Shown: piece after piece, positions 8,678-18,185 of the stretch | How the letters are laid out: every line of letters starts with the position of its first letter | How positions within the stretch are numbered: the first letter of the stretch is position 1 | NCBI RefSeq assembly: GCF_002795845.1 | Contig: NZ_CP011797.1 | Span: forward strand, 1,077,501-1,141,500 | From: Reinekea forsetii | GTDB lineage: Bacteria; Pseudomonadota; Gammaproteobacteria; Pseudomonadales; Natronospirillaceae | Length of the DNA stretch: 64,000 nucleotides | Direction: 5' to 3' | Made by a program: the position numbers and the translations under genes | Notes under the pieces: generated by a model | What the model was told of the DNA's origin: nothing | Databases searched by the model: none | The model's input: the letters and a program-made list of their open reading frames with translations, nothing else

Positions 8678-11077
8678 CTATTTCCTCAAACGACTGGCGT
8701 TACCAACCACCAACAGTGAACTCACCGACATCCCAATAGCGGCCTGCCACGGAGCGACCAATCCCAGGGCCGCGATCGGCAGGGCGATAAGATTGTAAAG
8801 CAGCGCCCAGGCCAGGTTTTGACGAATAATTTTCTGGGTGCGCCGCGCGACACCGATCGCGTGGGCGATCACTTGCAGGTCGTTGGTGAACAGCAGCACA
8901 TCGGCTTGGGTCTTGGTTAAATCGGTTGCCTCCAACATAGCAATAGACAACGAGGCACCGGCTAGGAAGGGTGCATCGTTTAAGCCGTCACCGACCACTG
9001 CCAGAGAGTTGGCGGCACGCTGTTCGACCCAGGCTAACTTCTCGCCGGGTGTACAACCAGCAAGAAACTGGCCGTTGAGTCCGGCCGTGCGCAATCTGGC
9101 CTCGGCTAGGGGGTTGGCATCTCCGGTCAAGACATGGCTGCGGATCTGTAATCCCGTCAGCGTATCAAATAGCGGCGCTACCGTGCTGCGCAGTCGGTCT
9201 GTCAGGGTTAGGGTGGCCATTAGCTGGTCATTACAAGTCAGGTAGAGACGAGTCCCCTCGGTCTGTATCGCTTCGTCTTGGTGGGTGAAGGCTGCCGAAC
9301 CCAAGCGCCATAAACCCAGTTCAGATTGCCCCTGGATGCCCGCGCCCGGAACCGTTTCGACCGCCTCAATGACCAGAGCCGATGCACTGAACTCTGCAGT
9401 TAAGGGTTTTAAGGCGTTGGCCATAGCATGTTCGCTGTACTGTTCTAACGCGCCACAGATGTATTTTAATCGCGCCTCGGAAAATGCCCAACGATCGGCA
9501 TTGGGATCGCGATTAAAGTCGCTGAGCTCAAATCGGCCTTCAGTTAAGGTCCCGGTTTTATCGAATGCCACCTCAGTCAATTGCGCCAGGCGTTCCAACA
9601 CATAACCTCGGGTTATCACAAAGCCTTGGCGCTTGAGCTGTGCCATGGATTGCGCCAGTGCCGTTGGGGTTGCTAAGCTGAGCGCACAGGGACAGGTGAC
9701 CACTAGCACACTGATTACCACCCAGAAGGCCCGATCTGGATCGAGCCACAGCCATACCAGGCCAATCAGCAGCGAAACCAAAAGAGTCGACAGGATAAAC
9801 TGGCGTGAACCCCGGTCGGCCAGCTCGGCGATGCGTGGCTTTTCAGCGCTGGCGCGATCGACCAATTGTTGCAGGAAATTAACGGCGCTGCCGGTGGTCA
9901 TATGCTGCACCTGGATATCAACCGACTGCAGTTGGTTGATGGTTCCCGCCAGAACCGGATCGCCGAGTTGTTTCGCACGACCTCTGAATTCACCGCTGAA
10001 ACTGGATTCGTCAAATTCACTTTGGCCGCGCACCACCGTGCCATCACAGGGGCTGGTTTCGCCGGCTAAGAGCCGAATGATCTGGCCATCAATTAGGTCG
10101 CGAATCGATGTTTCACGCACCGTGCCGCCCTCTACTAGGCTGCAGGTTGCTGGCAGAACTCGGACCAGGGTATTGCCCTGCGCATTGGAGAGGGTGCGAG
10201 CGCGAAATTCCAAAAATCGACTCAGAACGAGGAAAAAGGTAAACATATTGACCGATTCATAGAACACCTCACCCTGGCCGGTAACAGTGGCCCAAACACT
10301 GGCCAGAAATGCACTTAAGATCGCGATACTGACGCTGACGTCCATGGACAATTGACGGTTCTTAAGGGCATGGCCGGCCGCGGTAAAAAAGGGCCAGGCG
10401 GAAATAAGGATCACCGGCAAGGTCAGCAGCAAGCTGGTCCACCACAGCCAGCGTTCATGACTGTCACTGATATCGCCCGAATAAAGCGCGACGGCATTCA
10501 TCATCGCTTGCATCATACCGATTCCGGCAACTCCAAGACGCAGAATAAATTGCCGCTGGGTGCGCGCTCGGGCCAGTTCGGCCGCATCGGGCAGATAGGG
10601 TGCTGCGCGATAGCCGATCAATAACAGACTTTTGAAAATATCGGAGAGTTTGACGTCGCCAGGCTGCCACTCAATCGATAAACGATGGGTCGCGGCATTC
10701 ATCGCGACGTAGCTAACCCCCGCCAATTGTTGCAGGCGCTTTTCGATCAACCAAGTGCAGGCTGAACAGCTGATGCCTTCAATTAAAAAGATCGCCGTCT
10801 TGCGCCCATCGCTCGCCCGAGTAGTGAATTCATTCTGAACATCATCACGATCATAGACTAATAAGGCCTGTTGTTGTTTGTCGCTCAGGGCGGTGTCGAC
10901 GGGCTGTTGGTCGGGTTGGTGAAAGCGATAATATTCGCCTAAGCCGCTCGCGACTATCATTTGAGCCGCGGCGCGGCATCCCAGACAACAGAAAAAGCGA
11001 GCGTCGCCTAGCACATTGAGTTCAAAGGCTTCGTCCGGATTGACCAAGCCACAATGGAAGCAGTTTGTAGAGCTCAT
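8678..11077 (-). CDS. ccoI: Copper-exporting P1B-type ATPase CcoI (FixI) for cbb3 oxidase assembly
   Basis: 799 aa from ATG 11077, in a 4-base ATGA overlap with ccoH. An N-terminal cysteine-rich segment (CFHCG, FFCCLGC) precedes a heavy-metal-associated motif GISCSACTWLIEKRL. About eight membrane helices follow, with the ion-path motif CPCALSLATPTALAQ, the phosphorylation site DKTGTLTEG and the hinge GDGLNDAPFLAGA. The actuator loop reads SGEF where TGES is usual, a conservative change. CcoI pumps Cu(I) to the periplasm for the CuB centre of CcoN rather than for detoxification. Position between ccoH and ccoS confirms the assignment over a generic CopA. Confidence 0.95.
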   Translation of the reverse strand: MSSTNCFHCGLVNPDEAFELNVLGDARFFCCLGCRAAAQMIVASGLGEYYRFHQPDQQPVDTALSDKQQQALLVYDRDDVQNEFTTRASDGRKTAIFLIEGISCSACTWLIEKRLQQLAGVSYVAMNAATHRLSIEWQPGDVKLSDIFKSLLLIGYRAAPYLPDAAELARARTQRQFILRLGVAGIGMMQAMMNAVALYSGDISDSHERWLWWTSLLLTLPVILISAWPFFTAAGHALKNRQLSMDVSVSIAILSAFLASVWATVTGQGEVFYESVNMFTFFLVLSRFLEFRARTLSNAQGNTLVRVLPATCSLVEGGTVRETSIRDLIDGQIIRLLAGETSPCDGTVVRGQSEFDESSFSGEFRGRAKQLGDPVLAGTINQLQSVDIQVQHMTTGSAVNFLQQLVDRASAEKPRIAELADRGSRQFILSTLLVSLLIGLVWLWLDPDRAFWVVISVLVVTCPCALSLATPTALAQSMAQLKRQGFVITRGYVLERLAQLTEVAFDKTGTLTEGRFELSDFNRDPNADRWAFSEARLKYICGALEQYSEHAMANALKPLTAEFSASALVIEAVETVPGAGIQGQSELGLWRLGSAAFTHQDEAIQTEGTRLYLTCNDQLMATLTLTDRLRSTVAPLFDTLTGLQIRSHVLTGDANPLAEARLRTAGLNGQFLAGCTPGEKLAWVEQRAANSLAVVGDGLNDAPFLAGASLSIAMLEATDLTKTQADVLLFTNDLQVIAHAIGVARRTQKIIRQNLAWALLYNLIALPIAALGLVAPWQAAIGMSVSSLLVVGNASRLRK

Positions 11078-11580
11078 TGTTGCTTGGGCAGTAAAATCAT
11101 CGAGGCGGACGCGGGGGGGACTATGCCCGAGCCGTGCAGTCGCCAATTGACGCTTTCACCGATCGGTTGAATTTGCAGTTGGCGCTTGCCGATAACCGGT
11201 TTGGTCAGGCGCCCTTGGTACTGGCCCAAACCTTGATGCTGTAACAGCACTGAAACATCGCCAGCCTTGGCCGTTGGAAAGATAAATAATAGCCTGAGGG
11301 CCTCCGGTAAGGGGGTCAAATCGCCACTGAGCGTCACCAGCAGTTTATCATCGATCCAGAGTAGATCCGCGCGCAAATTCTGCGCTCGGGCCAGTGCATC
11401 TTCGTCTTTACGGACAAAGATGCCCTTGCCGTCCTTGTAGTAGTTATCCACCACTACGCCATCATTGGTTTTGATCGCCAGATAAAGCATGGTGAAGCCA
11501 AGCACAAAGACAACCAGCAGCGGCGAGACAATAAACCATAACCAAAATTGTTTATACCAAGGACCTTCTAGTTCTGACAC
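11074..11580 (-). CDS. ccoH: cbb3 oxidase biogenesis protein CcoH (FixH)
   Basis: 168 aa. One membrane helix near the N-terminus (about 12-35) after the typical start MSELEGPWYKQFWLWFIVSP, then the family motif NDGVVVDNYYKDGKG and a periplasmic beta-rich domain. FixH/CcoH is required for stable assembly of the cbb3 complex. It starts 13 bases after ccoG and overlaps ccoI by 4 bases. Confidence 0.93.
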   Translation of the reverse strand: MSELEGPWYKQFWLWFIVSPLLVVFVLGFTMLYLAIKTNDGVVVDNYYKDGKGIFVRKDEDALARAQNLRADLLWIDDKLLVTLSGDLTPLPEALRLLFIFPTAKAGDVSVLLQHQGLGQYQGRLTKPVIGKRQLQIQPIGESVNWRLHGSGIVPPASASMILLPKQQ

Positions 11581-11593
11581 AGCTTACTCCGAG

Positions 11594-12997
11594 TTAGAAA
11601 TTGGCAGGGCCAAAGAATCGACTTTCTTCGGTCGTTGCCAGTTTGGGATCTTCTTCACCGGTGATGGAGAAGTATATCTTGCTGGTAGGCAGCCTATTTA
11701 GGTCTGCTGGCAACACCAGTAGGGTGGGCACCGTCACGGCATCCCCGCCGGGCACTTGGACCCGCTGCGATGAACGAAAAGCTAAACCCGATAAGCCGTC
11801 AACACTGATCACAAAGGTTTGGGGCTGTTCCGTCATATTGGCGATCTTCAACAAATAACTGTTTTGAATCAGACCGTCCGAGGTCATCTTGTGCAGCGCC
11901 CCACGATCTCGGATGATATCCAGCTCAATCGGCACCCGGGCGATTAGGACCAAGGCAAAAGCAATGGTCATCAACACCAGGGCCGCAGCATAGGCCAGTA
12001 GGCGGGGCCGCATGAGGCTCGACTGAATGCCCTCGAGTTTGTTTTCCGTGGTATAGCGCACCAGGCCAGTGTCGTAGCCCATTTTCTCCATCACACTGTC
12101 GCACGCGTCCACACAGGCGGCACAGCCAATGCACTCGTACTGCAGCCCATCCCGTATATCGATCCCAGTCGGACACACCTGGACGCATAAGTCGCAGTCG
12201 ATGCAATCGCCCAAGCCCAGTTTGGCCGGGTCGTCATTACGCCGCCGTGCGCCGCGTGACTCGCCGCGCGCCGCGTCATAGCTGACAATCAAAGTGTCGC
12301 GGTCGAACATCACCGATTGAAACCGGGCATAAGGGCACATATAGATGCACACCTGTTCGCGCAACCAACCGGCATTGCCATAGGTAGCCAGCGTGAAAAA
12401 GGCGATCCAAAATATGACCCAGCCACCGGCAGACAGTTGAGCCAGATCCGCCAAGAGTTCTTTGATCGGGACAAAATAGCCCACGAAGGTGATCGCCGTC
12501 GCCAGCGCTACCAGGACCCAGAGTAGGTGTTTGGCGGCCTTACGTAGAATTTTGAGACCGCTCAGACCCTGTCGGTCTAACTTGATGCGCGCGTTACGCT
12601 TACCTTCGGTTTTCTCCTCGATAAACAAAAATACCCAGGTAAAAACGCTCTGCGGGCAGGTGTAGCCGCAGAATACGCGACCGGCAAAAACGGTAATAAA
12701 AAATAGCGCGAAAGCGGAGATGATGAGCGCCCAAGACAAAAGGATAAAGTCTTGTGGCCAGAAGGTGACGCCGAAAATATGGAATTGACGTTGCGGTAAG
12801 TCAAATAGCACCGCCTGACGATCCCCCCAGCTCAACCAGAGGGTGCCAAAGTAGGCGGCAAATAAAAACATGCCGCCAAAGAATCTTAGATTGCGAAAAT
12901 AACCCCGGATGCGCCTGATGTAAATCTTGGCCGCGGATTGATATAAGTCGGTCATGATGATTTCGGATGGTTCTTGAGACGTTTTGTGTTCAGACAT
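11594..12997 (-). CDS. ccoG: cbb3 oxidase accessory ferredoxin-like protein CcoG (FixG/RdxA)
   Basis: 467 aa. N-terminal membrane helices include RVFCGYTCPQSVFTWVF, as in NapH/FixG proteins. Two [4Fe-4S] ferredoxin motifs follow: CIDCDLCVQVCPTG and CIGCAACVDACDS. A C-terminal periplasmic Ig-like domain (about 350-467) ends the protein. CcoG has been reported to reduce copper for delivery to cbb3 oxidase. The gene lies 92 bases after ccoP, separated by two hairpins. Start at ATG 12997 is the longest plausible; MTDLYQSAAKIY at 12955 is an alternative and neither has a clear ribosome-binding site. Confidence 0.94.
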   Translation of the reverse strand: MSEHKTSQEPSEIIMTDLYQSAAKIYIRRIRGYFRNLRFFGGMFLFAAYFGTLWLSWGDRQAVLFDLPQRQFHIFGVTFWPQDFILLSWALIISAFALFFITVFAGRVFCGYTCPQSVFTWVFLFIEEKTEGKRNARIKLDRQGLSGLKILRKAAKHLLWVLVALATAITFVGYFVPIKELLADLAQLSAGGWVIFWIAFFTLATYGNAGWLREQVCIYMCPYARFQSVMFDRDTLIVSYDAARGESRGARRRNDDPAKLGLGDCIDCDLCVQVCPTGIDIRDGLQYECIGCAACVDACDSVMEKMGYDTGLVRYTTENKLEGIQSSLMRPRLLAYAAALVLMTIAFALVLIARVPIELDIIRDRGALHKMTSDGLIQNSYLLKIANMTEQPQTFVISVDGLSGLAFRSSQRVQVPGGDAVTVPTLLVLPADLNRLPTSKIYFSITGEEDPKLATTEESRFFGPANF

Positions 12998-13026
12998 GAA
13001 GAGACCACTGGACCGCGAAAATCATA

Positions 13027-13082
13027 CACAAGCGCCAGTCTAAAGGCGCTTGTGGACAACGAGAAGGGAGGCCAGGCCTCCC
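13027..13082 (-). repeat. Two consecutive hairpins between ccoP and ccoG
   Basis: On the minus strand the first structure after ccoP is GGGAGG...CCTCCC (13066-13082, short loop). It is followed by a perfect 10-bp stem CACAAGCGCC / GGCGCTTGTG (13027-13036 with 13045-13054) with an 8-base loop. Neither is followed by a T tract, so classic termination is unlikely. They could protect the 3' end of ccoNOQP mRNA or attenuate readthrough into ccoGHIS, giving more structural subunits than assembly factors. Confidence 0.6.
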
Positions 13083-13089
13083 ATACACT

Positions 13090-13980
13090 TTAATTACTCA
13101 GGCTGTAAACATAACCCGCTAATAAGTGGACCTTTTGCTCACCCAATATATCTATCCAGGCTGGCATGTTACCGGCTCGACCGTTGGTCAGGGTGGTCAC
13201 GACATCGCGTCGCAGATCCTGATCAGGTAGATCGTAGAGCCAAATATTGTCGGTCAGGTTAGGAGCTCCGATCAGCGTCGAGCCGGTCCCATCCTGACCG
13301 TGGCAAGCACTGCACATCTGCGCAAAAATAACCTGGCCTTGCGCCGCTTGCGCGTCGTTGTGCTCATTGCCAGATAGTTCTAACACGTATTCGGTAACCG
13401 CCGCAATTCCCGTGGTACCTAGGGTATCTTTCCAGGCGGGCATTTGACCGCGTCGACCCTGGATCAGCGTTGTTTCAATATTGTCGCCGCTGCCGCCGTA
13501 GAGCCAGTCAGCGTCGGCCAAGTTCGGGAAACCATAGTAGCCTTGGGCGTTTTGGCCATGGCAAATGGCGCAGTTAATCATAAAGAGTTGCTGACCCATG
13601 CGCAGGGCCTGATCATTAGTCTGCAACTCCTCAACGGGCACACTCGCATAGCGCGCAAAAAACTCGCCATACTTGGTATCGTGTTGGCTCGTCTCTGCCT
13701 CGAGTTGGCCGGCCGAGGTCCAATTGAGCAAGCCGTTCCAATTGCCGATTGGATACAGCACCATATAGCCGAGGCCAAATACGATGGTGAGCCAAAACAA
13801 ATTGAGCCACCACTTGGGCATTGGGTTATTGAGTTCTTCAATGCCATCAAAGCTGTGGCCGGTGGTCTCTTCAGGATCGGTACCGCCGGGCATTCTGCGA
13901 GTAAAGAAAAGCAATGCCATCAAGCCCAGAATCATAATGCCGGTCAGACCGAAGATGTAGGCATTCCAAAAAGTACTCAT
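13090..13980 (-). CDS. ccoP: cbb3 cytochrome oxidase diheme subunit CcoP
   Basis: 296 aa. Two N-terminal membrane helices (about 7-27 and 56-78) and two periplasmic cytochrome c domains with CAICH (137-141) and CSACH (223-227). Distal methionine candidates lie in GQMPAW and GNMPAW. CcoP receives electrons from soluble cytochromes c and passes them to CcoO. Having two transmembrane helices is the longer Pseudomonas-type architecture. The start overlaps the ccoQ stop by 4 bases. Confidence 0.96.
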   Translation of the reverse strand: MSTFWNAYIFGLTGIMILGLMALLFFTRRMPGGTDPEETTGHSFDGIEELNNPMPKWWLNLFWLTIVFGLGYMVLYPIGNWNGLLNWTSAGQLEAETSQHDTKYGEFFARYASVPVEELQTNDQALRMGQQLFMINCAICHGQNAQGYYGFPNLADADWLYGGSGDNIETTLIQGRRGQMPAWKDTLGTTGIAAVTEYVLELSGNEHNDAQAAQGQVIFAQMCSACHGQDGTGSTLIGAPNLTDNIWLYDLPDQDLRRDVVTTLTNGRAGNMPAWIDILGEQKVHLLAGYVYSLSN

Positions 13981-14153
13981 TCCTGTTCTCCCTTGATACG
14001 CTCTTGCTCTGCATCCAGTTCATCGGCAAAGGGCAAGTTTGCCGCCTCATCGAAGCGCTGCTTGTTTTTACCGCTGTAAGCCCAAAAACACACTGCGCCG
14101 AAGGCCACCGTGGTGAACACCGTAGCAAGCGCACGTAAGTCGTTAATATCCAT
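13977..14153 (-). CDS. ccoQ: cbb3 oxidase small subunit CcoQ (FixQ)
   Basis: 58 aa: MDINDLRALATVFTTVAFGA starts it, with one membrane helix (about 8-26), then AYSGKNKQRFDEAANLPF and an acidic C-terminus. The motif NKxRFDEAAxLPF is typical of CcoQ. The subunit stabilises CcoP association and the complex under oxygen. It starts 2 bases after the ccoO stop and overlaps ccoP by 4 bases, in the standard N-O-Q-P order. Confidence 0.95.
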   Translation of the reverse strand: MDINDLRALATVFTTVAFGAVCFWAYSGKNKQRFDEAANLPFADELDAEQERIKGEQE

Positions 14154-14155
14154 AG

Positions 14156-14761
14156 TTATCGTCCGGTAATGACGGTGCCAAGCTGCTGCAGGTAGGCAAC
14201 CAAGGCGTCGATTTCCTTAACTCCCTCGGTCTGCTGTGCGGCGGTGGCGATGTCTTCAGTACTATAGGGCACGCCAAGACGTTGCAGTGCGCGCAGCTTG
14301 TTGGGTGTTTTGGCGCTCTTGACACGATCTTCAAATAACCAGTTGAAGCGCGGCATATTCGACTCTGGCACTACCGAGCGCGGGTCGAACAGATGCGCCT
14401 TGTGCCACTCATCGCTATAGCGTCCGCCAACCCGAGCCAGATCGGGTCCGGTGCGTTTGGAACCCCACTGGAAAGTATGGTTATAGATCAGCTCGCCCGC
14501 TTGAGTGAACTCGCCATAGCGTTCAACCTCGGCACGTAAGGGTCGAATCATCTGCGAGTGGCAGTTATGACAGCCCTCGCGGATATAAATATCACGCCCT
14601 TCCAGCTGCACCGGCGTCAAGGGTACTAGACCCGCAACGGGTTCGGTTGTGTCCTTGAGAAAAAATAGTGGCACGATTTCAACCAAGCCACCGAAGCTGA
14701 TCGCGATAGCGATGAAAACAGCCATAAGACCAACATTTTTTTCTACTTTTTCATGTTTCAT
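14156..14761 (-). CDS. ccoO: cbb3 cytochrome oxidase monoheme subunit CcoO
   Basis: 201 aa from ATG 14761, preceded by AAGGGAGAG; the frame extends upstream but without a good start. One N-terminal membrane helix (about 10-35), then a cytochrome c domain with CHNCH (64-68) in [14 protein letters not shown], the CcoO signature. A methionine ligand candidate lies in ESNMPRFNW. It relays electrons from CcoP to the heme b/CuB centre of CcoN. It starts 16 bases after ccoN. Confidence 0.96.
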   Translation of the reverse strand: MKHEKVEKNVGLMAVFIAIAISFGGLVEIVPLFFLKDTTEPVAGLVPLTPVQLEGRDIYIREGCHNCHSQMIRPLRAEVERYGEFTQAGELIYNHTFQWGSKRTGPDLARVGGRYSDEWHKAHLFDPRSVVPESNMPRFNWLFEDRVKSAKTPNKLRALQRLGVPYSTEDIATAAQQTEGVKEIDALVAYLQQLGTVITGR

Positions 14762-14777
14762 GATCGGTATCTCTCCC

Positions 14778-16199
14778 TTATGCGGCGGTTTGTGACGCAT
14801 CAGCGCTACGAATGGTCTTCCATACGTTGACAGCCATTAAGATCATGCCTGATAGGAAGATCAGACCCCCAATGAGTCGCACCACATAGCCCATCCAGCT
14901 TTGTTCAACACCCTGCACGAAGCTATAGGCCAGCGTGCCATCGGCATTAATGGCGCGCCACATTAGGCCTTGCATAATGCCATTGACCCACATCGAGGCG
15001 ATGTAGAGGACGGTGCCTACCGTGGCGAGCCAAAAGTGAACGTTTATCCAATTCACGCTGTACATCTGCTCTTTGTTCCACAACTTGGGAATGGTGTGGT
15101 ACATCGCGCCGATGGTGATCATGGCAACCCAGCCGAGGGCGCCGGAATGAACATGGCCAATGGTCCAGTCGGTATAGTGAGACAGGGCGTTGACGGTTTT
15201 GATCGCCATCATCGGACCTTCAAAGGTCGACATACCATAGAAGGATAGGGAGACCACCAAAAAGCGCAGAATTGGATCGGTGCGTAACTTATACCAAGCA
15301 CCAGAGAGCGTCATCATGCCATTGATCATGCCGCCCCAACTCGGGGCCAACAGAATCAAGGACATCGCCATGCCCAAATTTTGAGCCCAATCCGGTAAAG
15401 CTGAATAATGCAGGTGGTGGCCGCCGGCCCACATATAGACCGAAATCAGGGCCCAAAAGTGCACGATCGACAAGCGATAGGAATAGACCGGGCGCTCGGC
15501 CTGCTTCGGGACATAGTAGTACATCATGCCCAAGAAGCCGGCGGTCAAGAAAAACCCGACGGCGTTATGGCCATACCACCACTGCACCATGGCGTCGGTC
15601 GTCCCGGCATAGGCCGAATAGGCATGGGTCATACTGGTGGGCATGGCCGCACTGTTGACGATATGGAGCACCGCCACGGTAATAATAAAAGCAAGAAAGA
15701 ACCAGTTGGCAACATAAATATGCGGCATCTTACGATTCATAATGGTGCCGACGAAAACGGCCAAATAGGACAACCAAACCACGGTGATCAGAATGTCGAT
15801 GGGCCAAATTAATTCGGCATACTCCTTACCGGCGGTGAGGCCCAAAGGTAAGGTAATTACTGCGGCAACTATCACCGCCTGCCAACCCCAGAAGGTAAAG
15901 CTCGCCAATTGACCAAAGGCCAAACGTGCCTGGGTGGTTCGTTGCACTACATAATAGGAAGTTGCGAACAGGGCGCAGCCACCAAAGGCAAATATGACCG
16001 CATTGGTGTGCAATGGGCGTAAACGACCAAAATGGAAGTAGGGCCCAAAGTTCAGTTCAGGAAAGGCCATTTGAGCCGCAATAATGACACCCAGCAGCAT
16101 GCCAACCACGCCCCAGACAATAGTCATAATGGAGAATTGTTTAACGACCTTGTAATTGTAAGTTTCGGCAGATTGCGAGGTTTGAAGTGCATTACTCAT
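14778..16199 (-). CDS. ccoN: cbb3 cytochrome oxidase catalytic subunit CcoN
   Basis: 473 aa with about 12 membrane helices. Heme and copper ligand histidines are visible in [14 protein letters not shown] (H64), [22 protein letters not shown] and [12 protein letters not shown]. This is the heme-copper oxidase core that reduces oxygen with high affinity and pumps protons. It is the first gene of ccoNOQP and is preceded by an FNR-type site and a matching -10 element (see 16241-16290). Length is normal for Pseudomonas-type CcoN. Confidence 0.97.
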   Translation of the reverse strand: MSNALQTSQSAETYNYKVVKQFSIMTIVWGVVGMLLGVIIAAQMAFPELNFGPYFHFGRLRPLHTNAVIFAFGGCALFATSYYVVQRTTQARLAFGQLASFTFWGWQAVIVAAVITLPLGLTAGKEYAELIWPIDILITVVWLSYLAVFVGTIMNRKMPHIYVANWFFLAFIITVAVLHIVNSAAMPTSMTHAYSAYAGTTDAMVQWWYGHNAVGFFLTAGFLGMMYYYVPKQAERPVYSYRLSIVHFWALISVYMWAGGHHLHYSALPDWAQNLGMAMSLILLAPSWGGMINGMMTLSGAWYKLRTDPILRFLVVSLSFYGMSTFEGPMMAIKTVNALSHYTDWTIGHVHSGALGWVAMITIGAMYHTIPKLWNKEQMYSVNWINVHFWLATVGTVLYIASMWVNGIMQGLMWRAINADGTLAYSFVQGVEQSWMGYVVRLIGGLIFLSGMILMAVNVWKTIRSADASQTAA

Positions 16200-16247
16200 C
16201 TATGCGGTTCCAATCGTTATTGGTAGGGGGTAGGCGGTTTGCGCGCA

Positions 16248-16290
16248 AGTATGATGCCAGCATCTGCCTAATGCAATTGACCTGAATCAA
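16248..16290 (-). promoter_or_regulatory. FNR box and -10 element of the ccoN promoter
   Basis: On the minus strand TTGATTCAGGTCAA (16277-16290) matches the FNR consensus TTGAT-N4-ATCAA at 9 of 10 positions. A -10 candidate CATACT lies at 16248-16253. If transcription starts near 16242 the box is centred at -41.5, the class II FNR activation position, and the leader before the ccoN ATG is about 43 bases. This is the best FNR match I saw in the window. Confidence 0.75.
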
Positions 16291-16425
16291 TATTTACCTA
16301 AGTGCATTTGATACGAGAAGGGGTTTTAGATAGATCTGCTCAGGGCCGCTGCGAAACTAGAATTTTGGCACTATTGTCCTCATCAAAAAGTAGGATGATT
16401 ACGGAGTATAAGCTGGATTTTTTCA

Positions 16426-17895
16426 TCACGGGCGGGTTCTTTGCAGACGAATTTGATCGACGTGTTGACCTCGCTGGATTAAGGACTGTGCGCGTGCATC
16501 GAGCGAAATGCCGTCGCGCTTATAATATAGGTGTACGGCCATATTGTTGGCACAATAGCCCTTATAGGTGATCAACGAATCGTTATCTGCAGTCGAAATA
16601 AGCAGAGCTTGGGTAATGCCGTCCCGCGCCCTAACTGTGACCGGTTGCAGATTGCCGAGAATGAATTCGAAGCCGAAAATGATCGACACCTCGGTCCGTT
16701 TTAACCAGCGCACCAGGCCCAACGCTCCGCTGGCGTCAAATTCTGGGTAATGCATAACCACATCACCGACCGACACCAACCCCATCTCGTCCTGCAAAGC
16801 CGTAATCTTAACGCACGCGCCGATTTTACTTCTGTTAATGGTATGGCTGTTGATTAGCCTAGAGGGCGATGCTTGAGGCGATCGAAGATAGCGGTAGATA
16901 GTGTTCAGGCCCAGGGCCGTGCGCGCTGCCATCAAACAGGGCGCGCGATCGTAGCGTCGACTAGAGGCCTGCTGCCAGGCAATAAGCGCCTTTTTTAACG
17001 CCATAAAGGCATCGATGTTATCGCACTGCAGCGGAAATCCGATCTGCTGGGCGCTAGACCCAGTGCGCAGCTGCGTCATATTCTGTCGAGCTTGGTCCAT
17101 CAGTCCTGAGGGGTCCAATACTCGAACACTCCGGCTATTGGCCAGGGCCTGAATCTCTTTCGACGATTGAGCTCCGAGCGGCGACGCCAAATCGATGTAA
17201 AAATTATGACTGTAAAAGGCTCGGTTTTCCTGTCGATCGAGCTGGCCGCGGTATGACCACTTGCGCAAATAACCCTCCAGTAAGCGTTGTTCTTCATCGT
17301 TTAGATGCTCCGGCTGGGCCGCTTGAAATAGTAAGGCCTGCTTGTAGCGACTCGCAATATCGCGGTGATCGGGTTTGTTGCTTTGAAAATCGGTTAATAG
17401 ATGGGACTCAGCAAATTGGTAGAGACGGTTTAACTCAGCCCATAAACAACCCGGATGGCTGCGATATTGAGCACTAAAGTCTTGCAGCTGCTCCGCCAAT
17501 GACGAGACGGTCCAATAGACAATATTGGCCAGCTCCTCTTTTGAATGGGGCGCCGCGTCACGCAACAGCAGTTTTGCCGCAAAGGCAAACTCGCGATTGA
17601 GATCGGGCAAGTCGCGCCGCTGCCTGAGATCCAAGGCGACTTCGGTGCATCGCACCTGGCGGATAAACACTAAAAAGTGGTTAATTAAGCCTTCGGTAAG
17701 GCTTAGGCGGACATCACCATTGAGAGCTGCGCGGTTTAGCTTGTGTAGCGTTGCTAGGATTTTATCGAATTGATCGGCAAAGTCAGTCGGGTTGAGTATC
17801 TGATTGACCAATACATCGCGGCATAGGGCAATCGCATCCTTATTAATGTAGAGGTTCTGCTTGGGTAGGGTAAGGTGCAATGCGGCGATACTCAT
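16426..17895 (-). CDS. Uncharacterised protein with possible C-terminal PilZ-like domain
   Basis: 489 aa, no signal peptide or membrane segment. I do not recognise the family with confidence. The N-terminal about 240 residues look all-helical (for example LNRLYQFAESHLLTDF and EEQRLLEGYLRKWSYRG). A central motif SSRRYDRAPCLMAARTALGL is followed near residue 350 by a beta-rich stretch INRSKIGACVKI...VGDVVMHY, which recalls the N-x-S-xx-G strand of PilZ c-di-GMP receptors. The R-x3-R signature is at best the upstream SSRRYDR. It lies upstream of ccoN on the same strand with a 226-base gap containing the oxidase promoter, so it is probably separately transcribed. A c-di-GMP role is only a guess. 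Confidence 0.6.
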   Translation of the reverse strand: MSIAALHLTLPKQNLYINKDAIALCRDVLVNQILNPTDFADQFDKILATLHKLNRAALNGDVRLSLTEGLINHFLVFIRQVRCTEVALDLRQRRDLPDLNREFAFAAKLLLRDAAPHSKEELANIVYWTVSSLAEQLQDFSAQYRSHPGCLWAELNRLYQFAESHLLTDFQSNKPDHRDIASRYKQALLFQAAQPEHLNDEEQRLLEGYLRKWSYRGQLDRQENRAFYSHNFYIDLASPLGAQSSKEIQALANSRSVRVLDPSGLMDQARQNMTQLRTGSSAQQIGFPLQCDNIDAFMALKKALIAWQQASSRRYDRAPCLMAARTALGLNTIYRYLRSPQASPSRLINSHTINRSKIGACVKITALQDEMGLVSVGDVVMHYPEFDASGALGLVRWLKRTEVSIIFGFEFILGNLQPVTVRARDGITQALLISTADNDSLITYKGYCANNMAVHLYYKRDGISLDARAQSLIQRGQHVDQIRLQRTRP

Positions 17896-18185
17896 GGGTC
17901 ACTCCTCCAGAGTCGACTTGCTGGCTAATACTTTAGCGTTTTTTTAAAATGCTGCTGGAGTTAAAGTATTAGATGCAAACTGAGTCACAGTTCGAACGCT
18001 GTACCCCTTGATCTTAGGCCTGGTAAGGTATTTGGACGGTTCTTTTTTACGTCTTAACTGACGATCCGGCGCTGGTGCAAAGCCTTACCAGGTCGACTCC
18101 AGACGCTGGACCGGGCAAAGCATAGAAATTGCAGCGAATTTTGGTATGCTTATCGACACGAAATGAGATGCAAACAAGGGTAACT
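17896..18185. other. Intergenic region with a 10-bp inverted repeat
   Basis: 290 bases between divergent genes. It holds a perfect inverted repeat CCTGGTAAGG (18019-18028) / CCTTACCAGG (18083-18092) with 54 bases between the arms. It could be an operator pair for a shared regulator or an RNA stem. No tRNA, ORF or clear terminator is visible. Confidence 0.45.

Noticed and set aside
16302-16571. 89-codon plus-strand ORF in the ccoN upstream region
   Set aside because: Overlaps the opposite-strand 489-aa gene and lacks any recognisable features.
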